Shown in pieces: positions 9,099 to 17,682 of a stretch of 64,000 nt of DNA (position 1 is the stretch's first letter; every line of letters starts with the position of its first letter). The translations under genes and the position numbers were made by a program. The DNA comes from an uncultured Opitutaceae bacterium (GTDB lineage: Bacteria > Verrucomicrobiota > Verrucomicrobiia > Opitutales > Opitutaceae). Location of the stretch: contig CAIWXW010000087.1 in NCBI GenBank assembly GCA_903916755.1, forward strand, positions 80,529 to 144,528, written 5' to 3'. The notes under the pieces were generated by a model, which was not told where the DNA came from, made no database searches, and saw nothing but the letters and a program-made list of their open reading frames with translations.

Positions 9099-10728
9099 CT
9101 TCGGGTGCCACCCGGTCGCCGAGCGATTCGATCCGAATAATCCGGCCCGTAAACCGCGGCCCGCTCGTCGAGCCCCCGGCTAAATTAATCCCGTAGGCAA
9201 TCTGACCTGGACTGACGTGACTCGGAGGCTGTCGGCCGGCCAGTACCGTCCTGCCATCCAAATCCACTCGCACCGCTTCCGGCTGGGTGGCGAGGGCCGG
9301 ACGGCCGCTATAAAACGAAGAACCCTCCGGGGGAAAGAGGGCGCCCATGCTGATGGTCAACACGTGCCGGCTGCCCGGAGCGATCGCCAGGGAAGGCGAG
9401 ACCAGCGCACTCCATCCCCAGCGATCCATGCTGATGCGGAGCCGCCCGTCTTCCTCGTAACTGACGTAGACCATGTCGGCCACACCCGTCGTACCGGCCA
9501 CGACGAGGGGATCGCCGGTGCCCGGCAGCCAGTGCGTGGGAAAGGTCACCTCGAGTCGGACCGCCCCGGGATAACCGGCCCACGAGCCATCCGGCGACGG
9601 CAGGTGCGGAAACGCAGCGGCAACCGCCGCCGCCCCGGTCCGTCCCGGATCCAGCCGCGCCACTCGGCTGAAGAGTCCGCCAAACGCGGGTTCGATCCAA
9701 TTCCAGCCGAGAACATTCTGCCCCAAGACCAGATCCCCGGGCGCGACCGAGGGCGAGGGCGCCGTCGTGGCCAGCACGGCCCGTCCCGCCCATTCAACCC
9801 AGAGTATGAACGGCAGCAGGCGGGGAGCAGGCTCCCCGGCTTGGGGCGCCGCCCCCACAGGCGGATAGAGAAAGCCGGCGCTCAGTCGCAGGGAGTACGC
9901 GGCTCCGGGTTGGTATTCGATGGCTTCCGACAATATTCCTTCCCAGCCCCAGGCGGCATATCCAATCCGCATATGGCGCTCACCATCATAATGAACATAG
10001 AAAAGTGCGGCCGCTCCCGGCCGGCCGCCCGAAATCAAAGGTTCGCTGTGTCCGGCCACGCCCTGGGGCAGACTCACGGTGAGTTCGATCGGACCAGGGT
10101 GCGCCCCGAGGCCCTGGGGAAGTTCCGGCAGGAAGTCGGTCAGATGCATCACCGCTTGGCGCGCCTGGTTGGCGTCGCCACGCTCGGCCATTGCCACGGT
10201 TCCGTTGAAGAACGGCGCGGAGGTGCCGCTTCCGATCACGTTGGCGCCGAATACCACCTGTTGCGTCCGGAGCGGAAAGGCCTGCTTGCGATAGAGCAGC
10301 CTTCGGCCATCAACCGAAACCCACAGGAGGTCGCGAAGCTGGGCGGGAAGACCCGGAACCGTCAAAGCCCCCAGCGGGGCCAGCGCCCCCCAAACGATCT
10401 CAAGCTGGTGGGGCTCATCGACCGCTGCCGAAAAGGGTGGTGAATAGGAAAGTCCCTGCCCGATGTCGTCCACGCCTATCCGGGCTTGGCCGTCGGCGTC
10501 CCACAGCCAGAAAATAAGCGAGCCCTGTCCGGGTCCACCGATGGCCAGCAACGGCTGGCCCCGACCGCGGTCATACGACAGGCGCACCGTGAGCCGCAGG
10601 GGACCGGCCAGCAACCCGGGCTCGATGGCTTGGCCGGGACGCAACATCCCGTTCCCCGCGGCGAACGCCATCACGCCCGAGGCGACGATGATGACCGCCA
10701 TGCAAAAACCCCTCGTTGACGGTCTCAT
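9088..10728 (-). CDS. Secreted three-module LamG-like protein
   Basis: 546 residues beginning at the ATG at 10728, which overlaps the stop of the gtrA-like gene as ATGA. A longer frame back to 10863 lies inside that gene and is not used. The N-terminus MRPSTRGFCMAVIIVASGVM then FAAG looks like a signal peptide. The rest is three modules of 150-170 residues with no further membrane helix: one with PLLAIGG and GVDDIGQG, one with EPLISGGRPGAA and GYAAWGWEG, and one with DPLVVAGTTGVAD, SMDRWGWS and FTGRI. Each also has a V-x-DGR-type turn and a (Y/F)GxNxxG strand. The central GxDHWG is degenerate in all three copies. It is probably periplasmic or cell-surface. The domain has no name I can give; a carbohydrate-binding role is inference from the concanavalin-like pattern and from its glycosyltransferase neighbours. 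Confidence 0.75.
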   Translation of the reverse strand: MRPSTRGFCMAVIIVASGVMAFAAGNGMLRPGQAIEPGLLAGPLRLTVRLSYDRGRGQPLLAIGGPGQGSLIFWLWDADGQARIGVDDIGQGLSYSPPFSAAVDEPHQLEIVWGALAPLGALTVPGLPAQLRDLLWVSVDGRRLLYRKQAFPLRTQQVVFGANVIGSGTSAPFFNGTVAMAERGDANQARQAVMHLTDFLPELPQGLGAHPGPIELTVSLPQGVAGHSEPLISGGRPGAAALFYVHYDGERHMRIGYAAWGWEGILSEAIEYQPGAAYSLRLSAGFLYPPVGAAPQAGEPAPRLLPFILWVEWAGRAVLATTAPSPSVAPGDLVLGQNVLGWNWIEPAFGGLFSRVARLDPGRTGAAAVAAAFPHLPSPDGSWAGYPGAVRLEVTFPTHWLPGTGDPLVVAGTTGVADMVYVSYEEDGRLRISMDRWGWSALVSPSLAIAPGSRHVLTISMGALFPPEGSSFYSGRPALATQPEAVRVDLDGRTVLAGRQPPSHVSPGQIAYGINLAGGSTSGPRFTGRIIRIESLGDRVAPEARR

Positions 10729-11120
10729 GCGGGCGACGGCCCGCGGAAGATCCGCGCCTGCATGAACAGGTAACTGATGGCAGTCTGCGCGACGTTGGCC
10801 AAGCCCGCTTCCAACCAAGCGGGAAAGGTGGTCCAGCGGGCCAGCGCCGTAAATACAATCCACTGAAGGGAAAAGGTGATTCCGACCATGACCAGGTATT
10901 CCCCGACCTGGCGTCCCGTGACGGACTGCTGGTTACCGAACGTCCACCATTTGTTCAGGCAAAAATGCACCCCCAAGGCGGGCGGGTAAGACAAGAGAAA
11001 CGCCACCTGCCGCCCCACCAGATGCCCCCAAGCCCAGTTGAGGCCCATGAAGATCCCGGCCACGATGACACCCACCACGGCGAAGCGCACCAGGCGGCGG
11101 ACCAAGGATCGGGAGAGCAT
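10725..11120 (-). CDS. GtrA-family small membrane protein
   Basis: 131 residues from the ATG at 11120 (MLSRSLVRRLVRF...). The open frame continues upstream to 11510 but there overlaps the C-terminal coding region of the next gene, so the short form is right. Four hydrophobic helices and a central FCLNKWWTFG motif match the GtrA family, in which N-x-x-W/Y-x-F lies between helices 2 and 3. GtrA proteins are thought to help flip polyprenyl-phosphate sugars across the inner membrane for GT-C glycosyltransferases. That fits the adjacent membrane enzymes, which would need a lipid-linked donor on the periplasmic side. It is translationally coupled to the downstream module protein (ATGA). Confidence 0.85.
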   Translation of the reverse strand: MLSRSLVRRLVRFAVVGVIVAGIFMGLNWAWGHLVGRQVAFLLSYPPALGVHFCLNKWWTFGNQQSVTGRQVGEYLVMVGITFSLQWIVFTALARWTTFPAWLEAGLANVAQTAISYLFMQARIFRGPSPA

Positions 11121-11217
11121 CGTTCCAAAAACGCTATTGGAACCGTCGCGACAAGCCGCAAAAGAACCGAGGCCGCGCCCCTTCAGGGCGGCGGCGGAGG
11201 CACCCGCGCCATTGATT

Positions 11218-13137
11218 CTACTCCCGGCCAGTCGCCCTCGCGGCAGGACCAAAAGCCATGATCGCCCCAGAAAATTGGGCTTCGGCCGTCGAACCGCCAA
11301 TAAAGTTAACCCCAAAGGAGATGTCGCTGCGACCGACGGGATAAAATGACTCCGCCATCGAAAAAACGAGGTGTCCGTCAAGCCTGACCCAAAGCTGGTC
11401 GCGCCGATCGGAGCCGGGCGGATTCGCCCCTGCGGTCCCCTTCTTCTCCGGCGGCAAAAGAAAGCCGGCAAAAAAGATGATCTCGTGGGGCTGACCGTAG
11501 TCGATGGCAACGGGGGAGGAAATCGTCGCTCTCACTCCCCAGTGATCCAACCCAAAGCTCACGTGGCCGCTGTCAATGTAGTGAATATAAAAAATGTCCC
11601 CGCGACCCGTGCGACCCGTCACCACGAGCGGCTCGGAATGGCCCGCTACCGAGCTCGGCAATCGCAGCACAAACCGGACCGGGCCGGGATAGCCGTCCCA
11701 GCGCGATGCCTGACGGTCAAATCCTCCCGGCCACGCGACCAGCCGCATCGCTACGTCATGGGCGTTGATGGCATTCCGCTGCGGAGCCCCGTAGCCCTCA
11801 TACTGGTATGGGCGAAACTGCAGAGGATGCGGCCGACGCAGTATGGCGGGGGCAAGCGGCAGGCCGTCGTCCAGACTGCGCCCCAGCAAACTCCCGACAA
11901 AGGCCAGCCGATACGCATGGTAGCCCGGTTGCCGCGCCGCGGCGGCCGCCGCCAGCCGCTGAAATTGTCCCGGGAAAACCTGGCGCAACGGAATCGAGAA
12001 ATTCCAGGCCGCGCAGCCGGCCGCCAGAAGCGCTATCGCCGCGGCCCAAACCCGGCCCCTGGCCCTGCGGGCGCGAATGAAACGCGCAATGCCCAAGGCG
12101 GCGCCCAAGCATAGGAACGGCACCAATTGGCGCACCCGGCGGCCCTGGACGGTAAACACGGGGAACACATCGGAGAGGACAATCAGCCCAACCCACCCCA
12201 GAGCCACGCCGCCCGCATACCAGGCCAGCCGTCCTGCGCGCTCCGCACCCCGGGCGACCCAGGCGGCATAGCCAAAGGCCACCAGCCACACGATCAGCAA
12301 TCCGCCCTCGGCATACCAAAGGTAACCCGTGACCACCTCGCGGCCATAGGGAAAATCTCCCTGGGCGATGGAAGCGATATTGGCATCCTGGGCGACCAGA
12401 TGAAACCCCAGCGCCCGGCTCAGGCTGACGACCGGCAGGAGCGCGGTGAGGAGCCCCAGGAGCGCGAACAGACCGCGCGCGGCAAATCGACGCCAACCGC
12501 CCGCCCCCAGGATGACGTGCAAGGCCAGCACGCATCCTCCCAGCAGCCAATAGCCATTGTAGATGAGGAAGCCCAAAGCGGCGAGGATGCCGGCGATCCA
12601 CGAATTTCGCGCGGAGGGGGGGCCAAGCGCAAAACAGAGGGACCCCAGCATCGCACAGAGCGAGATGTCGTAGGGGAAGAAATGCCGCGAATAGTAAAAA
12701 AGGCTGTTGGCGCATGCGGCCATATAAGCCGCCCACCACGCTTCCGTCTCGTCCGCGCCCGCCCGCCGTGCGACCCGCCAGACCAGGTAGATCGCCAGGA
12801 CGGAAAATAGCCCGAAGTACGCGGCAGTCAGCGGCAGGTTAAGGCCGATCACGTGCTCGAGCAGGGCCGGCGGCAGGCAGCAGAACGGGAAAAGGGTATG
12901 AATGGGCTGGCCGAAGAGCGCCACCGCCGCTGCCTTCCATCGGGCGTGCACGAGTTCGTCAGCGGCGACTTCGGCAATCGCATATCGGCCCTCATCGTCC
13001 CAGAACATCTGCCCGCCCAGCCAAGCGAGCCAAAGGCGAAGGGCGAAGGCCGCCGACAGCAGGATCGCCAGGTTGAGCCGAACCCGCCGGGAGCCGACCG
13101 GAGTGCCTGATTCATCAGAGTAGGAGCCGTCGCTCAT
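11218..13137 (-). CDS. GT39/ArnT-like membrane glycosyltransferase with one LamG-like module
   Basis: 639 residues. The start at 13137 overlaps the stop of the upstream gene by four bases (ATGA). The membrane part (residues 25-420) contains FWDDEGRY in the first periplasmic loop, SLFYYSRHFFPYDI, YNGYWLLGGC and VQGRRVRQLVPFLCL, all shared almost word for word with the protein at 1030-3978. The acidic DDE/DE pair sits where GT-C enzymes of the PMT/ArnT group have the catalytic Asp. A linker with HPLQFRPYQYEGY follows, then a single C-terminal module (EPLVVTGRTGRGD, GLDHWGVR, VRLDGHL, FGVNFIGGS, FSGAI). It appears to be a shorter paralogue of the three-module protein. Donor and acceptor are unknown. 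Confidence 0.8.
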   Translation of the reverse strand: MSDGSYSDESGTPVGSRRVRLNLAILLSAAFALRLWLAWLGGQMFWDDEGRYAIAEVAADELVHARWKAAAVALFGQPIHTLFPFCCLPPALLEHVIGLNLPLTAAYFGLFSVLAIYLVWRVARRAGADETEAWWAAYMAACANSLFYYSRHFFPYDISLCAMLGSLCFALGPPSARNSWIAGILAALGFLIYNGYWLLGGCVLALHVILGAGGWRRFAARGLFALLGLLTALLPVVSLSRALGFHLVAQDANIASIAQGDFPYGREVVTGYLWYAEGGLLIVWLVAFGYAAWVARGAERAGRLAWYAGGVALGWVGLIVLSDVFPVFTVQGRRVRQLVPFLCLGAALGIARFIRARRARGRVWAAAIALLAAGCAAWNFSIPLRQVFPGQFQRLAAAAAARQPGYHAYRLAFVGSLLGRSLDDGLPLAPAILRRPHPLQFRPYQYEGYGAPQRNAINAHDVAMRLVAWPGGFDRQASRWDGYPGPVRFVLRLPSSVAGHSEPLVVTGRTGRGDIFYIHYIDSGHVSFGLDHWGVRATISSPVAIDYGQPHEIIFFAGFLLPPEKKGTAGANPPGSDRRDQLWVRLDGHLVFSMAESFYPVGRSDISFGVNFIGGSTAEAQFSGAIMAFGPAARATGRE

Positions 13138-16100
13138 GGGGCGGCCGGATTGGAAACCGCTTGCGGCTCAAAATCCTCCATGGGCACGATTTCCCCGCCA
13201 AATCCCAATCCGCTGGTCGACAGCCCGACCGGGTTGGCTCCCACCTTTACCGCGTTGCTCAGGGTCGCGTAGAAGACCGCCGGGGCATCCAGCAGCCGTT
13301 CACCATTGAGACTGACCACAATTCGATCCTGGCCACCGGTCGTCCAAGCACCCCGGCCAAACTCCACCTCCATTTGATTAAATCCATCCGCTGCCACCGG
13401 TACGGCTCGGGATACCGGACCACCCACGCCCCAATGGTCGAATCCGATCCTCACCCGGCCGTTCTGCTCGTAGCGCACGTACAGTCCGTCGGCTCTTCCG
13501 CGCTGGCCGGCCGTGACCAGCGGTTCATTCCGGCCGACGCGGTCTGAAGGAAACCGCACGGCGAGCCGGAAATGGCGCAAAGGAAGGTCGGCCGCATCCA
13601 TCGCCAGCAGGGTGCGAATTTCCGGCGCAGGTTCAATGGCGCCGGCAAAATGCGCGGCAATTTCGGAATCAGGCCAGGGACTGCTCCAAGCCGTGACGTC
13701 GGTGACGGGAGCCGCGAAAAAATCCGCCCTGGTCAGCGGGCAGATGGTCCCGTCCACCAGGATCACGGTCGTAATGGCCCGGTTCTGCGCGCGCGGGCCA
13801 GCGCCCTGGCCTGCGGCCAGCCGCCACTGCAGCCCAATCGTGTGAACCATTGCGTTCGCACCGCCGACCTCGCGGCTCCACCAGCCGGCCGCGTCAAGCC
13901 AGCCGATCAGGATTCCCGTTCCCCTCCGGCGGATCGCCAGCAGGCCCCGCTCTCCATCGGCCCGGCTGAAGTTCAGCAGCGGCTGCCAGCGCGAAGCATC
14001 CGGCGGGAGCCGGAACCGGACTGCGACGGCACTTTCGCCATGCGCGGGCGAGTAGCTCCGGCTCACGTTCGCGCCATCAGTCCGCGCCAGCGCCAGCACG
14101 GCGCCCCCAAACGTATCACGAGCCAGCGACGACTGAATGACGCTCGCCCCCAGCGCTTCCTGCCCATATGAGAACGGCTGCAGCGGAGCCGGATCCAGCA
14201 ATATGGGCTTCCCTTCAAGGAAGAGGGAGAGGCGATAGCGCGGCAGTCCCCCTCGCTCCGTCACGGGATCGAACCAGAGATCAAGGGTCTGCGGCTGCGC
14301 ATAATCCACCGGGATTTCGGTCGAACCGATCAGGCCACCGCCGATCTCATCGTGTAAAAGGACAACGGTATGGGGATCGCGGTATTGCAGAAGAAAGGCG
14401 TCACCGACCGGCCAGGTTCCAGTGGTCACCAGGGGCTCGGCCAGGCCAAAACGGTCGGCGGGCAGCCGCAGGACGAGCCGATACCCCCAGCCGGCGCCCG
14501 GCCGGGGGCGGAGTCCGGTCAAGTCAGGCACGGTTTCAGCGAGCGGCCGAAGCCGACCGGTGAATCGCTCGAACCCAGCCCCCGCCCAAGGATGGCGCCG
14601 ACCGACCAGAGTCTGTCCGGGGGAAGCTGGATGCGCGAGCGAGCTCAGGCGGAAAACATCGATGCCGTCCAGCAAGACGCGGTTGGACGTCGAGAGGCGC
14701 TGCATATCCGCCGTGCTCGCGTCGCCGTACCAAGGATGCCCGATGGGCGGATAGAAAGCCCCCAGCTGCACCGTCAACCGGCGGGTTTCACCCGGAACGA
14801 CGGCAAAGGCGGGCCCTTGGGGCCCGCTCACCTGGTCGTCGCTGATCTGGTTGTTGGTGAGCACGAGCTGGGCCCGGCCGGGCTCAAGGTAGTGCACCAT
14901 GAGCGCGATGCCATCCAGCGGCGGCCCGGCGCTGATCAACGGCTCCGAGGCGCCGGGCCGCGCGGCGGGAAAGGTGACGGCGAAGATGCGGGGGCCGAAC
15001 CGCGGCGCGGTGAGCCTAAAGACCGGCCAGACCAACCGATTCACGGTGCGTTCCAAGCGCGCATAGCCGATTGGATTGACGCGGCGCATGAATCCCATCG
15101 TCTCAATGCTGATGCCGAGGTTGAAGACCGCGACGACTGCGGCGCCCGCCACGCCGACAACCAGGAACGCTCGGCGCCAAAACGGCCGCGAAAGGGCCGA
15201 GCCCTCGATCAGGAGGCCGCCCGTTGCAAGTACCAGCGCCGGGTGAAAATCCAACAGGTATCGGTTAGCCCTGACGGAAATGCAGGCCAGCGCCAAAAAA
15301 TTGGCGGTAAACCACCAGCCCAGGAGAATGGCGATGCCCAACCGCCGGGAGTCGCCTTCGGCGCGGCTTTCACGCCCGGCCAGCGCCAACAAAACAAGGG
15401 CGCCGAACCAAAGCAGGCAGAAGCACTGGCCATGCACCGGTTCGATGCCGATGTAGCCGGGCGGGCGGCCCGTCTCGGAGCCCTCGGCGAAGAAAGGAAA
15501 TAGCCAACCGGTCGCCGGGAAGGTAAGGTAGTAAAGCTGGAGGTTGTGCCAGAAGTACCGGAAACCAAAAAAGGCGGCGGCGCTGCTGCCCATTTGGTAG
15601 CTGTGCCCGAACTCGAGGGCGTTGCCGAAGCGCCGATAATTATAAAGGAGCAAACCGGCGCCACAGACTGCGGCGGGCGCGAGCGCAGCCAAGATCCAAG
15701 ACCAAGCCGGCGCGGCAGAACCGCCGGCCCGTGACCTGGTCCTGGCCAGGGCCCAGCCAAGCACGAAGAGCAGCACGGTCGCTCCAACCAGCAGATCTGG
15801 CCGCGAACCGACCGCGAGGCCCGCGCACAAGCTGGCCAGGGCCAGCCATCCTCGCGTGCGGTTCGGCCGCAGGATCGCAAGGGCGGCGAAAAGGAGGAAG
15901 GCCGTGCTCCAGGCCATGCCGGCGGTCACCGCCACCTCGTACATCTGAGGTTTGCGGAGCGTCACCGGCAGCGCCGAACCAAAACCCCACGCCACGGCCG
16001 CTGCCAGCAGGGCCACGCGACTGGCGCCCTGAGACAAATGCCGGCGCCACGCGAGCAACAGCACCAAGCCGGCCCCGAATCCCATGACACCCTGCACCGC

Positions 16101-16490
16101 CACCACCACCAGCTGATTCAGCTCCCAGCCGGTGAGCAGCTGGAAAGGAAGAAAGAACGTCAGCGCCGGCGTAACCCCAAAATAAAGGTAGTAGTGGTTT
16201 CGAAAGCGGCTGGCATCGAGGAGGAAGTCATGACTTGCCTGAGCTCCCGCCATCGGGTGCGCCTCGGGCGGCCCCACCGCGGCATTGAGGTAGAGATGGC
16301 CGCGCGCCATCCCTTCGGCCAAGAGGTTATAATAGTCACCTTGGTGCCGCGCGACCCATGGTTCGGACCCGTTTGAATCCACCGTCCATGCATAGAATGC
16401 AATCACGGCCAGCACCACTGGCAGGACGGCCCAGAAATCGCTGGCAAGCGAAGGGCGAGACGCAGCCATGGCACTCGGCTTGGGGTCCAT
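13134..16490 (-). CDS. Polytopic GT-C-like membrane protein with four C-terminal LamG-like modules
   Basis: About 1118 residues from the ATG at 16490; a GTG at 16511 would add 7. It is the largest member of the local family. A helix near residue 25 is followed by a periplasmic loop with RHQGDYYNLLAEGMARGHLYL, as in 4015-6444, then about ten helices to residue 470. The remaining 630 residues hold four tandem modules, starting near residues 497, 667, 817 and 967. Examples are EPLISAG...GAFYPPIGHPWYG in the first, EPLVTTG in the second, LLNFSRADGERG in the third and GFDHWGVGG plus GANPVGLSTS in the last. Modules 3 and 4 closely resemble modules 2 and 3 of 1030-3978. This is the first gene of the minus-strand run and is divergent from the oxidoreductase at 16660. 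A glycosyltransferase role is inferred. Confidence 0.75.
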   Translation of the reverse strand: MDPKPSAMAASRPSLASDFWAVLPVVLAVIAFYAWTVDSNGSEPWVARHQGDYYNLLAEGMARGHLYLNAAVGPPEAHPMAGAQASHDFLLDASRFRNHYYLYFGVTPALTFFLPFQLLTGWELNQLVVVAVQGVMGFGAGLVLLLAWRRHLSQGASRVALLAAAVAWGFGSALPVTLRKPQMYEVAVTAGMAWSTAFLLFAALAILRPNRTRGWLALASLCAGLAVGSRPDLLVGATVLLFVLGWALARTRSRAGGSAAPAWSWILAALAPAAVCGAGLLLYNYRRFGNALEFGHSYQMGSSAAAFFGFRYFWHNLQLYYLTFPATGWLFPFFAEGSETGRPPGYIGIEPVHGQCFCLLWFGALVLLALAGRESRAEGDSRRLGIAILLGWWFTANFLALACISVRANRYLLDFHPALVLATGGLLIEGSALSRPFWRRAFLVVGVAGAAVVAVFNLGISIETMGFMRRVNPIGYARLERTVNRLVWPVFRLTAPRFGPRIFAVTFPAARPGASEPLISAGPPLDGIALMVHYLEPGRAQLVLTNNQISDDQVSGPQGPAFAVVPGETRRLTVQLGAFYPPIGHPWYGDASTADMQRLSTSNRVLLDGIDVFRLSSLAHPASPGQTLVGRRHPWAGAGFERFTGRLRPLAETVPDLTGLRPRPGAGWGYRLVLRLPADRFGLAEPLVTTGTWPVGDAFLLQYRDPHTVVLLHDEIGGGLIGSTEIPVDYAQPQTLDLWFDPVTERGGLPRYRLSLFLEGKPILLDPAPLQPFSYGQEALGASVIQSSLARDTFGGAVLALARTDGANVSRSYSPAHGESAVAVRFRLPPDASRWQPLLNFSRADGERGLLAIRRRGTGILIGWLDAAGWWSREVGGANAMVHTIGLQWRLAAGQGAGPRAQNRAITTVILVDGTICPLTRADFFAAPVTDVTAWSSPWPDSEIAAHFAGAIEPAPEIRTLLAMDAADLPLRHFRLAVRFPSDRVGRNEPLVTAGQRGRADGLYVRYEQNGRVRIGFDHWGVGGPVSRAVPVAADGFNQMEVEFGRGAWTTGGQDRIVVSLNGERLLDAPAVFYATLSNAVKVGANPVGLSTSGLGFGGEIVPMEDFEPQAVSNPAAP

Positions 16491-16659
16491 CCGACGGGGC
16501 GGCGCGGTCACCTTCGATCACCAGGACGGCGATTCTGCCCAGTCAGCCGCCACCTTGGCCGAGGCTCGCTCGATCGCTGCATAAAGGTCATCGGACGAGA
16601 AGGGCTGCGATTAAGGTGTTGCTTGCCACAGGCTCACAGCGACAAAAGGCTCCGTTTCC

Positions 16660-17682
16660 ATGGGTGACAACTCCCAAACTTCCCTAGGCTTCGCCATCGT
16701 CGGTTGTGGCCTCATCGGCCGCAAGCGGGCCACGGCGCTCGCCGGCATTCCCGGCGCAGCCTTGCGGCAGGTCTGCGATCTCGACCCGATGCGTGCCGCT
16801 GATCTGGCGAAATTGACCCCGGGGTGCACGCCGGCCACGGACTACAGGACGGTCCTCGCCGATCCCGCAATCTCCGCCGTCATCGTTTCCACGTTGAACG
16901 GTTCGCTGGCTCCCATTGCCCTCGCGGCCGCGGAGGCGGGCAAGCACGTACTGGTCGAAAAGCCCGGAGCCCTCAATGCGGCGGAACTTCGGAAAGTCCA
17001 GCAGGCTGCCGTGTCGAGCGGCGTGCGGGTGCGCCTTGGGTACAACCATCGCTTTCATCCGGCCCTGCAGAAGGCGCGCGAACTGATTGATTCCGGCGTG
17101 CTCGGCCCGCTGATGTTCCTCCGCGGCCGGTATGGCCATGGGGGCCGCAAGGGTTACGACCGCGAATGGCGGGCCGATCCGGAGCTCTCCGGAGGCGGCG
17201 AGCTGATCGACCAGGGCGTCCATCTGATCGATCTGGCCGGCTGGTTCCTGGGCGACCTGCCGGTCGTCGAAGGCCATGCCACCACCTCCTTCTGGGACAT
17301 GAAGGTGGACGACAACGCCTTTCTGAGCCTGCGGACCGCCGCTGGCCAAACCGCATGGCTGCACGTCAGCTGCACGGAGTGGAAGAACCTGTTCAGCCTC
17401 GAGATCTACGGTCGCGACGCCAAGCTGGCGCTCGACGGCCTCGGCGGAAGTTATGGCGTCGAGCGCCTTGTCTACTACAAGATGCTGCCGCAGATGGGTC
17501 CGCCTGATATTTTTCCCTTTGAGTATCCCGGCAGCGATGCCTCCTGGCGCCTGGAGACCGAGGCCTTCATCGACGACATCCAGCTCGGGCGGGAGCCCTC
17601 CCCCGGCCTGAAAGAGGGCATTCGCACGCTGGAAATCGTTGAGGCCATCTATAAAAAGAGCGGCTACCTTCCAAATCCATGA
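16660..17682 (+). CDS. Gfo/Idh/MocA-family NAD(P)-dependent oxidoreductase
   Basis: 340 residues. The N-terminal Rossmann fold shows AIVGCGLIGRKRA at residues 12-24, then VEKPGALN near residue 97, the EKP signature of the family, in which Lys is a catalytic residue. The C-terminal domain has GGGELIDQGVHLIDL with a conserved Asp and His. Family members oxidise or reduce a hydroxyl of sugars or nucleotide sugars. It is the first gene of the heptose cluster and its stop overlaps the kinase start (ATGA), so the substrate may be a heptose derivative; this is inference. The leader before the ATG is pyrimidine-rich with no Shine-Dalgarno sequence. Confidence 0.88.
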   Translation: MGDNSQTSLGFAIVGCGLIGRKRATALAGIPGAALRQVCDLDPMRAADLAKLTPGCTPATDYRTVLADPAISAVIVSTLNGSLAPIALAAAEAGKHVLVEKPGALNAAELRKVQQAAVSSGVRVRLGYNHRFHPALQKARELIDSGVLGPLMFLRGRYGHGGRKGYDREWRADPELSGGGELIDQGVHLIDLAGWFLGDLPVVEGHATTSFWDMKVDDNAFLSLRTAAGQTAWLHVSCTEWKNLFSLEIYGRDAKLALDGLGGSYGVERLVYYKMLPQMGPPDIFPFEYPGSDASWRLETEAFIDDIQLGREPSPGLKEGIRTLEIVEAIYKKSGYLPNP

